Origin: Synaphobranchus kaupii
Taxonomy: Eukaryota > Chordata > Actinopteri > Anguilliformes > Synaphobranchidae
Assembly: GCA_029718625.1 (NCBI GenBank)
Contig: CM056383.1
Coordinates: 19,445,930 to 19,509,929 of the forward strand
Length of the DNA stretch: 64,000 nt
Reading direction: 5' to 3'
Below, piece by piece: positions 1 through 11,746 of the stretch (positions are counted from its first letter, which is position 1; each line of letters starts with the position of its first letter). Both the position numbers and the translations under genes were made by a program. Under the pieces are notes generated by a model. It was given only the letters and a program-made list of their open reading frames with translations. It was not told the origin of the DNA and made no database searches.

Positions 1-1471
1 CCTCATCAAGAAATAATTATTTTTTAACAAAACCATGTGTGCCACAATTATTGGCACCCCTAGAAATTGGCACCCCTAGAACAAAATGTAACTGAAGCAT
101 TTTTTCCATTTATATTTTAGCCTACTTTTTAAAGTTGATCAGAGTGTTTAGGAACTTTCCAGCAGTAATCCACGACTTCCTGTTTCACTGGGGTATAAAT
201 ATGAGGTGACACAGGGGCCATATTCATTTATCCATACTTTAACATGGGAAAGATCAGAGAACACACAAATCAAATGAGGGAAAAGTGTGTTGAGCTTCAT
301 AAGTCAGGGAATGGCTATAAAAAATAGCTACTCACCTGAAAATGCCCATATCTACCGTTAGGGCAATACTTAAAAAGTTAAAAGCAACTGGAACTGTTAC
401 AAACATGCCTGGAAGAGGACCCAAGTCTATTTTGCCCCCATGCACAGTGAGGAGGATGGTAAGAGAGGCAAAAAAAAATCGCCAAGGATCACTGTTGGAG
501 AATTACAGAGGAAAGTAGCATCTTGGGGTCATCAAGTCTCCAAAACCATTAGACGTCACCTCCATGCCAACAAATTATTTGGAAGGCATGCCAGAAAAAA
601 GCCTTTCCTGTCATTTCACCACAAATGTAAGTGCCTGGAGTTTGCTAAACGCTACTGGAACTTTGACTGGAACCATGTTCTATGGTCAGATGAAACGAAA
701 ATTTATCTTTTCGGCAACCAACACTCAAGGTGGGTTTGGCTTAAAAAGAAGGATGGCTATACCGAAAATAACCTGATCCCCACTGTTAAGTATGGTGGAG
801 GTTTTGTGATGTTGTGGGGCTGTTTTTCCTCCAAAGGCCCTGGGAACCTTGTTAGGGTACATGGCATCATGAACTCCATGAAATACCAGGAAATTTTAAA
901 TATGAATCTGGCTGCCTCTGCCAGGAAACTAAAACTGGGTTGTCATTGGATCTTCCAGCAGGACAATGATCCAAAACATATATCTAAATCAACACAAAAA
1001 TGGTTAACTGAACAAGCTTCTGATCAAGCTTCTGCCTGGGCCATCTCAGTCCCCTGACCTAAACCCCATTGAAAACCTGTGGGCTGAGCTGAAGAGGAGA
1101 GTGCACAAGAGAGGACCTAGGACTCTGGATGATCTGGAGAGATTCTGTAAAGAGGAATGGTCTCAGATTCCTTGCTCTGTATTCTCCAACCTTATTAGAT
1201 GTTACGGGAGAAGACTCAGTGCTGTTTTATTGGCAAAGGGAGGTTGTACAAAGTATTAAATGCAGGGGTGCCAATAATTGTGGCACATGTGGTTTTGTTA
1301 AAAATTATCATTTCTTGATGAGGGATTGTTTTTTCTCAGAATACATTTACTTCAATTAAAGGTTGGATTATTCTAATTTTTTCAGTGTGAGATTAAGCTA
1401 ATGGTGAATTTTTTATGACCCTTTTTACTCATCTTTACCAGGGGTGCCAATAATTGTGGAAGGCACTGTAT
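1..1471 (+). mobile_element. Tc1-like transposon, copy A (left tip outside the window)
   Basis: The window opens inside a left terminal repeat. Bases 1-62 are the inverted match of 1263-1324, with the core GGGTGCCAATAATTGTGGCAC. A second direct repeat of that core at 1440-1468 ends the element at GGCACTG before TA. This is the IR/DR arrangement of fish Tc1 elements. Between them is a decayed transposase. Confidence 0.88.
244..1259 (+). pseudogene. Degenerate Tc1 transposase (copy A)
   Basis: The reading frame starts at MGKIREHTN (244), hits a stop near 324, and resumes in other frames. From 440 it reads ITVGELQRKVASWGHQVSK, WSDETKIYLFGN (first catalytic D region), VKYGGGFVMLWGCFSSKGPG and QQDNDPKH (second D). 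It then shifts frame near 1020 before QSPDLNPIENLWAELKRRV (the catalytic E region) and ends at CTKY-stop. DDE-type Tc1 transposases are about 340 residues. At least two frameshifts and a stop make this copy dead. Confidence 0.9.
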
Positions 1472-3499
1472 ATAGTTTACTGCACTACTAAAACAATATA
1501 TATTTAATTGTTGGGCAGGGCTGACAAACAGGAGAAAATTTTGAAAATATCCGTTGACAGAAAGTGCCTGGGAGACAATTGCTAAATTAAAAGAGAAGGG
1601 AGGGAAAGAATGCTTGGAATTTTGAATGTGAGACAAAGATTTATGATTGTCGTCAACTTGATACAACTTGATCCAATACACTGCAAAAGACATTATGCCT
1701 GTTCATAAAGATACCTCCTGGTGTGGGTGCTTTGTCATGATGGAAACGGAGTAAACTGGTGTTTATTTTTCAGAATTACTATCATACAATGGGGCAGACC
1801 ACACCTTTTGTTCCCAGAAATGATTTCATGATTCCCGGGGAGACAGAAAGCACTTCTACATCTAGGCAGCCTGGGGGATAACTCTTGGCCTTTTGGTCAT
1901 TGTGAAAAAAGTATTATTCAGATTCCTCAAAAATGTGGCTAAGTCATGACTGCATATAAACTGTGTCTACACACCCAGAATGATATGGAATATTTATGCA
2001 TATTTAATGAAGTTGTCTACCACAATGCACGCAATGCACACAGTGTACACACAATACATACAGTAAATCAATATCCATACATTAAAAAAAAATTGTTGCT
2101 GTGGCTCTTGTTCATAATTTAAAAAATAATAAAGTCTACCCCTCAGGAAGAAAGAGTTGAAGAACACTGTTGTATACATGTCCCTTATCACAGGTCTGTT
2201 TTGTTGCTCAAAGGTTAGAAAAAGAAAATGAGAAAATCCTCAGTTTGAAATATTGATTGTTTTAGACAGGGGAAAACATTATGGGGGTGGGGGTACTAAC
2301 TTTCCTTATAAACTGCACCTATCAATATTGGTGGTGCATAATTGCCCATAGTGTTACAGAGGGAGGAATTAATTTGATGGGGATAGCCTTGTCTAATCAC
2401 CGTCCAGTGCACCGTTGATCAGTTGGACGCATAGAGTCTGCTTGCTGAAGCCGCACATGACGTATCTCTCTCTGACTCGTGTTTGTGTCAGCTCAGCTTG
2501 TGGACTTCTGTGTGAAAAGAAGCCGAGGCTGGACATTGTGTATGGGAGGAGAGCACACGCTCTCCTGAATTGATGCCAAAGGCTGCAGCAATAGATGTGG
2601 CTGGTGAATATTGTTTGAAAAACAAATTGGAGGAAGTTGGAAGAAGCACTGAAAAATTATTTTCAAGCATAATCTACGTAGGACACCGAGACGGTCAATG
2701 CCATGTAGCTACAAGGCTGTTGGTACAAGCATTAAAAAGCCTTTCCTGGTATTCACACAGGATAAAAAGAGCTTACTTCTGGTGGTGATCCCTGGGCTCC
2801 AGGCCAATCAACTGTCATATAGGGTTTTGGTTTTCTGTCAAAAGGTCACTGGGGAACAAACAGCAAAGGTATGACATTTGGAAGCGTGCCTTCAGATCAT
2901 TTTTACTGACTGCGTTTTCACACAAACACTAAGCCTCGACACGGACAGAGAAAACACAAGGCTACATCCTTATGGTGTCCTCTTCAACTTGACCTTATAG
3001 GAGAGGTATTAGCTCCGGCATTCCACCGTCAGATTCCAGTCATAAGCTACCAGCGGGAAAGCTTGTTATGCCACGGCCTGATTAAACTTCAGTTATCATG
3101 CGTGAGTGCAGAGCTCAGGACAATGGCAGGAAGGTTTGGATGCAATTTATACCAATTTTTTCCCCCAATGTGAGTCGCGATTGCCTGCCTGGCCCAAGAC
3201 GTGGTGGAGCAGTCCAGACCCTGCACTTCTCACAGAGCAACAGAGCCAAACCCGTGCAGCTGCTGACAGCTCATTTTCCGAAAGCCACTGGCCGTCACTT
3301 TCCCAGCAAAAAGGGCAGGCTGCAGGAGGGAGTTCACATCCTCCTCCTCCTCCTCATTGTGTTTGAAGATAGAAACAGTACAATAGCTGTAGAGGCGACA
3401 GAAAATAACTAATGTGATAATAATTAATTATTAATAATAATAATAATTAAGAGCACAGATGCAGTAGAAGGGACCAGTAATGCAATTACATGAGTCAGT
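1472..3499. other. Intergenic, no recognised feature
   Basis: AT-rich sequence with scattered short frames that look random. A (TAA)n-type tract lies at 3413-3450. I see no exon, RNA gene or transposon end here. Confidence 0.6.
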
Positions 3500-3893
3500 C
3501 TTGTGACTGAATCCATATCTACTGCATATCTGGCAGCAGTGATGGTTTGAGGCTCGTTTGATACCTCAGACCCTTGATGACTTACAGCCATTTAGGCAAC
3601 CATGGGTTACATACTATCCCCGTGTAATTTACAGCTAAATCTAGTCCCACCCCCCAATTCCCATAGAGATCCATTCAAATGCACAGGTTATAGTATCGCT
3701 TCTAAGAGTGCCTGGAAATAAGATATCAGGAGTCTTTTGACATGCTTTTATATAGAGTCATGATAGCATCACCTGTTTACCTGTGGAATACCTCTGGATG
3801 TCTTTACTATTCCAAAATGTGGAAAACAGTAAAAATAACGGAAAAAAACCTTCTATGAGTAGGTGTGTCCAAACTTTTGAATGGTACTGTATG
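3500..3893 (+). repeat. Chimeric repeat: palindrome arm joined to a Tc1 3' end (copy 1, internally deleted)
   Basis: It starts in the arm that contains ATCTACTGCATATCTGGCAG and CCCATAGAGATCCATTC, and ends in the Tc1 tip GTAGGTGTGTCCAAACTTTTG followed by a TACTGTAT end. Compared with the copy at 18840-19452 it lacks most of the Tc1 3' coding remnant. Confidence 0.75.
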
Positions 3894-4017
3894 AACCTTT
3901 GGCAAGTGCATGGATGACACTGCATAAACCCCAGAGATATTTTGTATACACTTCCAAAAAAAATAAAAAATTAAAGATACAACATGAGATTCTTATATCC
4001 GTCTACACTGCGATTAA

Positions 4018-4398
4018 TTCCCATAGAGATCCATTCAAATGCAGAGGTTATAGTATCGCTTCTAAGATTACCTGGAAATAAGATATCAGGAGTCTTTTGA
4101 TATCCTTTTATACAGTCATGATGGCATCACCTGTTTACCTGTGGAATACCTGTTTACCACAGAAGCTGTTTGAGAGAATGGCAAGAATGTGCAAAGCCGT
4201 TATCAAGGCAAAGGGTGGCTACTTTGAAGAATCTAAAATATATGACTTCTTAAAATTTGTTTAACACTTTTTTGGTCTTTGCATAATTTAATTTGTGTTA
4301 TCTCATAGTTTTGATGTCTTTACTATACCAAAATGTGGAAATAGTAAAAATAACAGAAAAACCTTCTATGAGTAGGTGTGTCCAAACTTTTGATTGTA
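4018..4398 (+). repeat. Chimeric repeat: palindrome arm joined to a Tc1 3' end (copy 2)
   Basis: It starts at the CCCATAGAGATCC block and runs through the remnant of a Tc1 transposase C-terminus (GAGAATGGCAAGAATGTGCA..., reading MARMCKAVIKAKGGYFEESK). It ends in GTAGGTGTGTCCAAACTTTTG. It lies only about 120 bp after copy 1. Confidence 0.75.
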
Positions 4399-4402
4399 TC
4401 TG

Positions 4403-6418
4403 AATGAGCTATTTTAAATCTGAAAATACTATGCAAGCTATTTCCATGGCAGTACATTGGGCCTCATAATAAATTCAAAGCATACAGTTCAAAGTAAAGG
4501 GCCTTAGGTTCGCGGTTTTTCTTCTTAACTACATTTTTTTAGACACTGTTCACACTGAAAGATAACGACATTCTCCGTTGTCTCCACCAACAGTGTTGTT
4601 TACCAGGTGATCCAATGAAAATAAATAGAACATGTCCAATTCCATACATTTTTATTACTCCATTGATACATTCATTTTGTTGTAATTAAAGACCAAAAAC
4701 AATGATGCGATTCTCTTGGTGGATTATACAGTTCATACGGTACATTCAGGGTGAGGTCACGGTTTTCTCTTTCAAAACATACAGAAACATCTTACCACTT
4801 AACGTAATTCGGGGATGAGATCATCAATAAGACACACATCACTAGGGGAGGACAGGCTGTCAATACAGTAAATCAGAAATGCAGCCACCATTAAACCACA
4901 GAGTAGAGCATTGTGATTTGAGATGAAGTGAGTCATAGCCTTCATGCTGAATGTTTCTCTTCGTGTGTCAGTTGGATGGAAAATAAGGATTAAAAAAACA
5001 TCTAAATATGCTTGTGTTAATCAGTCATAATTGTAACGTTTTTTTTTTATTATGCCGTAGATGTTTCCGTCTTCAAAGTCACAGAGAAAGAATTATATAG
5101 AGATACAGATGACTGATTTTTTTTTAACAATAGCTGACTACTTTCCATAGAGTGGAAGAGTTTTGTGAGCATTGCAATGCTGTTCAAAGAAATTAAGCAA
5201 ATGAATGTAGCCTGGGGATATTGTGGTAAATTAGATCCTTCTTACGAAAGGAAAAACTAGTGTTACTATGGAAATCTTGCTCTCAACATTTTCAGATCCA
5301 CACATGTTCCTCAGCTGTCAGCAAAACAGTTGTTCAGGGAGGAGAGATCCAAGATGTCTTTCTGTTACTATTTTCATTTCTTTGTTTTTGCGTCCAATAA
5401 CTATGCCCTGCATACTATTTATTGGATGACATTTTACTGTATATCTTTCTTCTCATTGCTCCATTTAAATTTATGATAAACAATACAGCTATTGCTGTGA
5501 AGGGACTCCTCAGTGTATGACGCAAACAAGGTTATTGGGAACACCTTATAAGAGACGCCACTAGCTGATATCTACAGCACTCAAACTATGGCTTAGACAG
5601 GCCCAACACAGAGGTAATGCACAGAGCAGCATCATGTATTGTGTCATCAATACAATTACTTTGCGGTCGTAATTTATGAAACACTTACTACGTGAGTCTA
5701 AATCATTCATGAGATAAGATAAGTAAGATAAGTATGCCGTTGGCCATTTTCACGAAGATACATTTGTAAAGCAATCCAACTTCAGGACTTTGTCCCCGCT
5801 GAACAACTGTGGGTTTTTTCTTGGCAACTCAAAATTATGTTAAAGGATACAAGGGAAGTGACATCACCCATGAAGTCACCAGAGCTGCATCATAGGCAAA
5901 CACCAGGGAGATATTCCGGGTGAGGCCAGACTAAGACTGCCCAGTGTAGGGCTACACCTTTCAGAAGAGATAATTCAGGGACAGGCCTTTGCATTTCCTC
6001 CAGAATTCCCTTCGTGTGCATTAAAGCGGTCTTGTTTTCACAGCTGGAAACCCGTTGCATTCATGAGCGTGTTCTTTGTTACAGAATACCAAGGATCCTC
6101 TTGTTTTCCGCCAGATGACTCCCTGGCACATTTCTCTGTCCCTGTGTCATTGCAAAGACTACAATTATTCTCCTCCTTCATCTCTGTTGCATAAACACTC
6201 CTGCAAACAGTAATGGTAAATTCATACCAGTAACTAGGTAGAGAAGATAATAACATCTCATTAAATGACAATGGATTCCTTTGTCGTGTTATCTGTAGAA
6301 ACACTCACGAGTCTGTGAAGTTGGTGAGGTTTTACTCATGCCAACAGGTTTGACTTTGATATGCAATTTAGCAGTTTTTCCAGTGAGTTAGAGGGTCACT
6401 TAGTTATTTGTGCCCAGG
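4403..6418. other. Intergenic, no recognised feature
   Basis: AT-rich DNA without convincing coding frames or transposon ends. A minus-strand 88-codon frame at 6038-6304 is not protein-like. Confidence 0.6.
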
Positions 6419-6946
6419 TTAACCCTCCTATTAATGTTGACACGTTTTATGATTGGGGTCAAATTGGCCCCATGGTCAATTTGGTCAGTTTAAACCGACA
6501 CAAAACTATTGTACTACAAAAATCTTGACACTTTGTGAGTCACCTTCTTAATGTCTCCCAATTTACTAGCCTTTTATCCCTAAATGTTAAAAATCAGTGA
6601 TAAACTTCTAATTTTATAGCTGGAGGCAGGTTAACTTTTGTGAAGTTTAAAACCTGTATGGGAATGTATCCAGTCACGCACAAAAAACATTGTATATTTT
6701 CTTATGTTTTATACAGCTACAGAGCCTGGGGTCAAAATGACCCCAAACAACACCTCTGTATACAAAGTTGGTGCAGGATGCTGTAATGCTGAAAACAGCA
6801 TTATGTTTATTGCATGTTTACTATTTACCAACCACATTAGGAAAAGTCATACTTTAGGAATGTTAAAAGTTAGGAAACTTTAGGTTTTTAAGAGACGTCG
6901 AACACTGAATGGGGTCAAATTGACCCCGCACATGATAGACGGTTAA
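6419..6946. mobile_element. piggyBac-like MITE candidate flanked by TTAA
   Basis: Both ends are TTAA (6419-6422 and 6943-6946), followed inward by CCCTCCTATTAATGTTGACA on the left and the related CCGTCTATCATGTGCGGGGT on the inverted right end. Repeated GGGGTCAAATTGACCCC-type palindromes lie inside. TTAA target sites are characteristic of piggyBac. There is no coding capacity. Confidence 0.55.
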
Positions 6947-7082
6947 ATAACAATGGATGGCCCAAGCTGGTAATTGCAGATTTATCGTGGGTGGTCCTTC
7001 TTAATTCATGGTCTGACAGAAATTTGTGGAGTAAAACTTGGCAAAAACTGGTCTTATCACAGTGTTACTGTCTCAGTAACTT

Positions 7083-7330
7083 AAGTATGTTACATTTTTA
7101 AAATGTGCATCCACGCCAAGTGACAGAACTGGATATATACTATCAATAAATCACTGTAATAATGTAAAGTAATACTATACAAATATAGAAGATGTTGGAA
7201 AGGAAAGTTGCTAATATGTAGATGTGAAGCTACCTCTTCAGACTGATGTTCAAAGCACTTTTCTAAGTTGCTCTGGATAAAACTATCTGCCAACTGATGT
7301 AAAAGTAAATGTAGCAGGACCACAGCGGAA
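7083..7330 (-). repeat. Dispersed fish repeat (CATCAGTTGGCAGA... type)
   Basis: On the minus strand it begins GTGGTCCTGCTACATTTACT and contains TTATCCAGAGCAACTT, a very common tail in fish repeats. The same beginning recurs on the plus strand at 15396-15470. Confidence 0.6.
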
Positions 7331-7378
7331 GTCTACATCGGTCACCTGCATTAGTCTCCTCAATATGGAAGCATATCT

Positions 7379-7482
7379 GCGCCAAAATTCAAATGAAAAT
7401 GCAAATCGGCGATTGCATTTAGTTTACATAGGCCTACGATGTGCGCAAAAACCATGACATAATTCAAATGAAAATGCAAAAG
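7379..7482 (+). repeat. Direct repeat unit 1 (about 104 bp)
   Basis: Nearly identical to 8580-8684. Both begin CGCGCCAAAATTCAAATG and contain GATGTGCGCAAAAACCATGA. Confidence 0.85.
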
Positions 7483-7968
7483 GTGCACTTTGCGTTTTCA
7501 TTTGCATGTTAATGTACGCACTTTATCTGACAATTTGAAAATGTTAATGCAAATCCATTTCACATTTAATTTTTCTCGCCCTCTACGACACAACCCTGCC
7601 ATAATTTTAATGAAAATGAAAAACCACATTTGCATTAGCAGTTTCTTGTTGCAATCGCATGATCCATGACAAAAAGGAAATGATATTCGCCATTTAACAT
7701 ATCGTTTTCATGCTTTTGCGGCACAAGAGTGACATAATTCAAATGCAATGGCATTGCATCCGTTTGCATTATCATTTCCGTGTGGTCACGCAAAAACCCT
7801 GCCAAAAATCCGAACTGAACATGCAAACTGTCAAAGCTGCCCATCAAGGCGGGGCCTCGAAGAAAGGGGCGTTACAGGGGACTGTTCGGTTCAAACCACT
7901 GAACATATGATTCAATGGTTGTCTGTGATTTCGGTTGTCAGGCAGTTAGCTACCAGGCTAGATAGCGA

Positions 7969-9480
7969 CATTTCCTAGTCCTCTGTGTTTGGGGATTATA
8001 GGCGAAGTGATAGGAATTAAAAAGGAAACGAGGTAGCCTAAACGTTACGACTAGCCATAGCCAGCCCAATGTTAACTAAATTCATTTCACAATTTAGCCT
8101 GCTTTCGTTAATCTGGTGTGGAAACTAGCCGATAGCCTAATGTTACAGGTTTCCGTGGCCAAAACAGCAGACTATTCATGGCAGGCTATGCCTGAAAAAT
8201 GTGCTACCCTTTTCACCGTGGGCATTTCCATCACGATTTCTATTAATTATTGTTTTCTTTTAGATAACCTTACCCTTAGGCTATGTGCAGAGCAAAGGTA
8301 ACGTAGTCCACAGAAAGCCTGAGACAGCGATCCGTATGAGACACAGCTTGAGCCTACAGCCTAGCTACCAAAAACGGTGGATTTTGTATGGTGTAACGTA
8401 TAGAATCTTGGCTAATTAAATAAAAATATAAAATTGTGTAATTAGGCCTATTCCGCATAGGCTATGTTGTGTAGTATGGACTGTCATTCATGTCTTTACC
8501 CAGCAGATGGCAATAAAAGACTTGTAAAAACTGAATGACAGCTTCTTTTTTTATTCGGTGAAAACTTTTTTTTTTTTTATCCGCGCCAAAATTCAAATGA
8601 AAATGCAAATCGGCGATTGCATTTCGTTTACATAGGCCAACGATGTGCGCAAAAACCATGACATAATTCAAATGAAAATGCAAAAAGAAATATATTTTTT
8701 AAATCTGTAGCCTCGGCTATTGTAATAATCTATATTTAGCCTAGTCATGAAGCAACATAGCCTACAGATGATTAAATATTTTTTTTAAATTATATTTTTA
8801 TTTAATTATAACATTACACCATATAGGCTATCCTACAACACAATTCACCGTCTTTGGTAGGCTACTAGGTAGGCTATTCGCACAGTCTCTGGAGCTTTCC
8901 AGATCTCAATGCTGTAAGATGAGGCGGTTAGCCTCTATGACACTGATTTTCCTGTTGTAGCCTAGCTTAAACAAAACATTTTCATTTGTTCAATTTAAAT
9001 AGGCTCTTGATTATTGAGAGAACGTAAAAATTTGTCATTTTGGAGGGTGTGCGAATACAGTGAGTTCCGACAGTAGCCTAGCCTATCCACACAGCTGTAA
9101 AAAATAAAAGAATCCGTCAGTATTGGCACAGTGCCACTATGCTCAGTCTTTTAATCAGAATCATTTTCATTTAAATAGGTCTACCACTCAGACACGATTA
9201 GAGACATAAGCACTTATTTTATTGATAGCCTGCTTATTTTATTTTAATGACATGGAATATAGGCTAAGCAATAGCCCAATGTTGGTTTATCACACAGTCT
9301 AAGGCAACCCAGTGAACGGAAATCTATTGCCCCTTTGGCTACGCAAGTCCTCCCTGCTGTTAAGGTTAAGTTAGTAGGAACGGGCTGGCTAGGATCATCG
9401 TAATGTTTAGGCTACCTCGTTGACTTTATAGTTTTTAGCATTTAGCCTATAATCCCCAAACACAGAGGACTAGGAAATGT
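7969..9480. mobile_element. Non-autonomous element bounded by about 80-bp inverted repeats
   Basis: The left arm (7969-8050) begins ACATTTCCTAGTCCTCTGTG. The right arm (9401-9480) is its inverted copy with an approximately 20-bp insertion. The interior is AT-rich with many GGCCTA/TAGGCC motifs and no credible ORF. The superfamily is unknown and no clear target duplication is seen. Confidence 0.65.
8580..8684 (+). repeat. Direct repeat unit 2 (about 104 bp)
   Basis: Second copy of the 7379-7482 unit. It lies inside the inverted-repeat element at 7969-9480, whereas unit 1 lies outside. Confidence 0.85.
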
Positions 9481-9857
9481 AACGACAGACGAGATGATGA
9501 TATCTGATTGGTCGAGAACCGCCCGTACGTTGCAGTAATGGATATGTAGTCTGTTAAAGTGGACTACAAACCAGAATACAAATGATTAATCATTACTTTA
9601 AAAACTAAAACTTGGAACATGTAATGTATGCTCTATATCCATATACCACACGGGCTAATCAAAGAATGTTTCGGCTCTTTCTATAAATCAGATTTCAAGA
9701 AATTGTCGATAATCTCCGAAGTCTGTTCTATCTGTCATAGGGAATTTACTTCCGAAACCAAACTCTGCCCACCTCTGACGTACTCACTTGAGTACTCTAT
9801 TACATGTGCAGTGCATTATTTTATCACATGCACAGCTAATCCTTCATCTTGCTATAA

Positions 9858-10650
9858 TGGGGAGAGTCGGGTTCGGAGGACCAGACGCGACAGCGGGGAA
9901 TCAAAGTTTCCACGAGTGGAAACCACAGGAACGGAAAAGTCTCCGTAAACAGGGAAGGAACACAAAGAGAAAAAAAACAGGCTCCCGCTCTCAAACAAGA
10001 GAGCAAATAGTAGGGAGACTGGGACAGAGGAGAAAATAAAGCGACCCGCAGATAATCGGGCAAATTAACTCGTAGGCACGAGAGTAAATAGACGGAAGGA
10101 TTCACCTCTCACTCTCAATATAAGAGAGGAAACTAAGGGGAGGTGAACGAAAAACAAAAGATAAATTATAGCAACCCAGTTAATGGGCGAAAAGACTCGT
10201 AGGCTCGAGCATAGACAAAGAAATGAAAGAAGTCAGTAGAGAGGTAGAAAGAAAAACGGTAAAGACAAAACTGTCTCAGAGGGACTGGAAAAGGAAAACC
10301 AAAACAAAGGACAGAAAGTGCAAAAGAAAAGGGAAGAATCCTAAAACAAACTCTAATGCACTTAAGGCAAGTCCCACATTACTCCAAAGCAATGTGATGG
10401 GGCAAAGTGGTCTCCTTAAGCACCTAACTCCTATACCGTACCGGCTTTGTGTCAAAATGCAAGACAACAGGGAAGCCCCGAGACAGGAAGCTTAAATAGC
10501 CGGCAGAAGAGCAGAACAGGTGGGTTCAATAAATGCCGAGACAGGGCGAAACCCGGAATGGAACGACAGAAAAATAAAGAAAGAGTGCCCTCAAGCCGCT
10601 CCGTGGGAGAACGACCGCAGAAATAAGAAGAGATTGCCAAAACCATGACA
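9858..10650 (-). mobile_element. Possible solo LTR
   Basis: Read on the minus strand it starts TGTCATGGTTTTGGC, has a TATA-like TATTTAAG at 10491-10498, and ends near GGTCCTCCGAACCCGACTC. This is the general layout of a fish Gypsy-type LTR. Its GC content is higher than the flanks. No second LTR, primer-binding site, pol coding or target duplication was found, so this is tentative. Confidence 0.35.
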
Positions 10651-10964
10651 CCTGCACACTATTGCAGGGCCATCTGCATGCACTGTGCATTCTTTCATCA
10701 CAGGCAGAATTAATTCCCAGCATCCTGCACACTACAGCAAGGCTATTGAGGCCAAACTACACACTACTCCATTTTGAATCCAAAGTTTATTTTTTTTGGG
10801 GGGGGGGGTTAGGAAATACATTTCTTTTATACAACATTCATGTTTTTTGTTCAATGAAAGAATCCATTAAAGTTCTACTCACAAATGTTCGCATGGATGT
10901 CTGCTTATGACAAGACAAAATGTTTATATTTGTCTGCATATGACGAGGTAAATACAGCTAGTAC

Positions 10965-11050
10965 AAATAACGCCAACATTTCCAGCTTATTCCCGTTAAT
11001 TCCCATGGAAAGTTTCCACCTTTGAATATTTCCAGAATTTTGCAACCCTA
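10965..11050 (+). repeat. Tail of a common fish dispersed repeat
   Basis: The sequence GAAAGTTTCCACCTTTGAA followed by TTTTGCAACCCTAG is a tail I associate with widespread fish repeats. Its ends are not defined here. Confidence 0.45.
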
Positions 11051-11746
11051 GTTATAATGTTACTTATAATGGACAAACGTCTTTGAAGGCACCTTTGATG
11101 CCTTGTGATTAACCAGTAGTGAACTTCCTTTCATTTATGGGACAGAAATAGGTAATCTGTTAGTAATGGGGTCAATCAAACACAAATTGAAAAATAACAG
11201 TTCTGTACACATGAAAAATACTTTATTCTTGGCCACATCTTTTACAATTTGCAAATACAGTGCTTCAAGCTTGCAATAAGTAAATTAATGAGAAATATCA
11301 CTAAGAGACAAGTAGTGCACTCACTGTTATAACTTACACAAATCTTTAAATATTTTATTTGGCAAGATTATACAAATAAGCAGGAAAAATATATGTCAGT
11401 ATATAGTATATGTTCGCCTCCTACAATGTGCAATTGGATGAATATAACTAACACTGCACAAGTAACAAAATATATCTTAGCCACTGAGCCAAATCTATAC
11501 AACACATTCAGTTTTTAAATAACACAAAGTAGCATTGGGACATTTTTTGAATGAAAGGGATGCACATGAATGTACTTGAAATAAAGTGACAAACGCACAA
11601 TAGCTTGAACACGCACACCTCCAGACACATACGGTAAGAGAACAAATCCATTCATTCCGCTGATTCAAAGAACCACCATATCACAATATTGTTACTATCA
11701 AAAAACTCTTCATTAATTTCTCTCATATTTTTCCAATTAACATACT

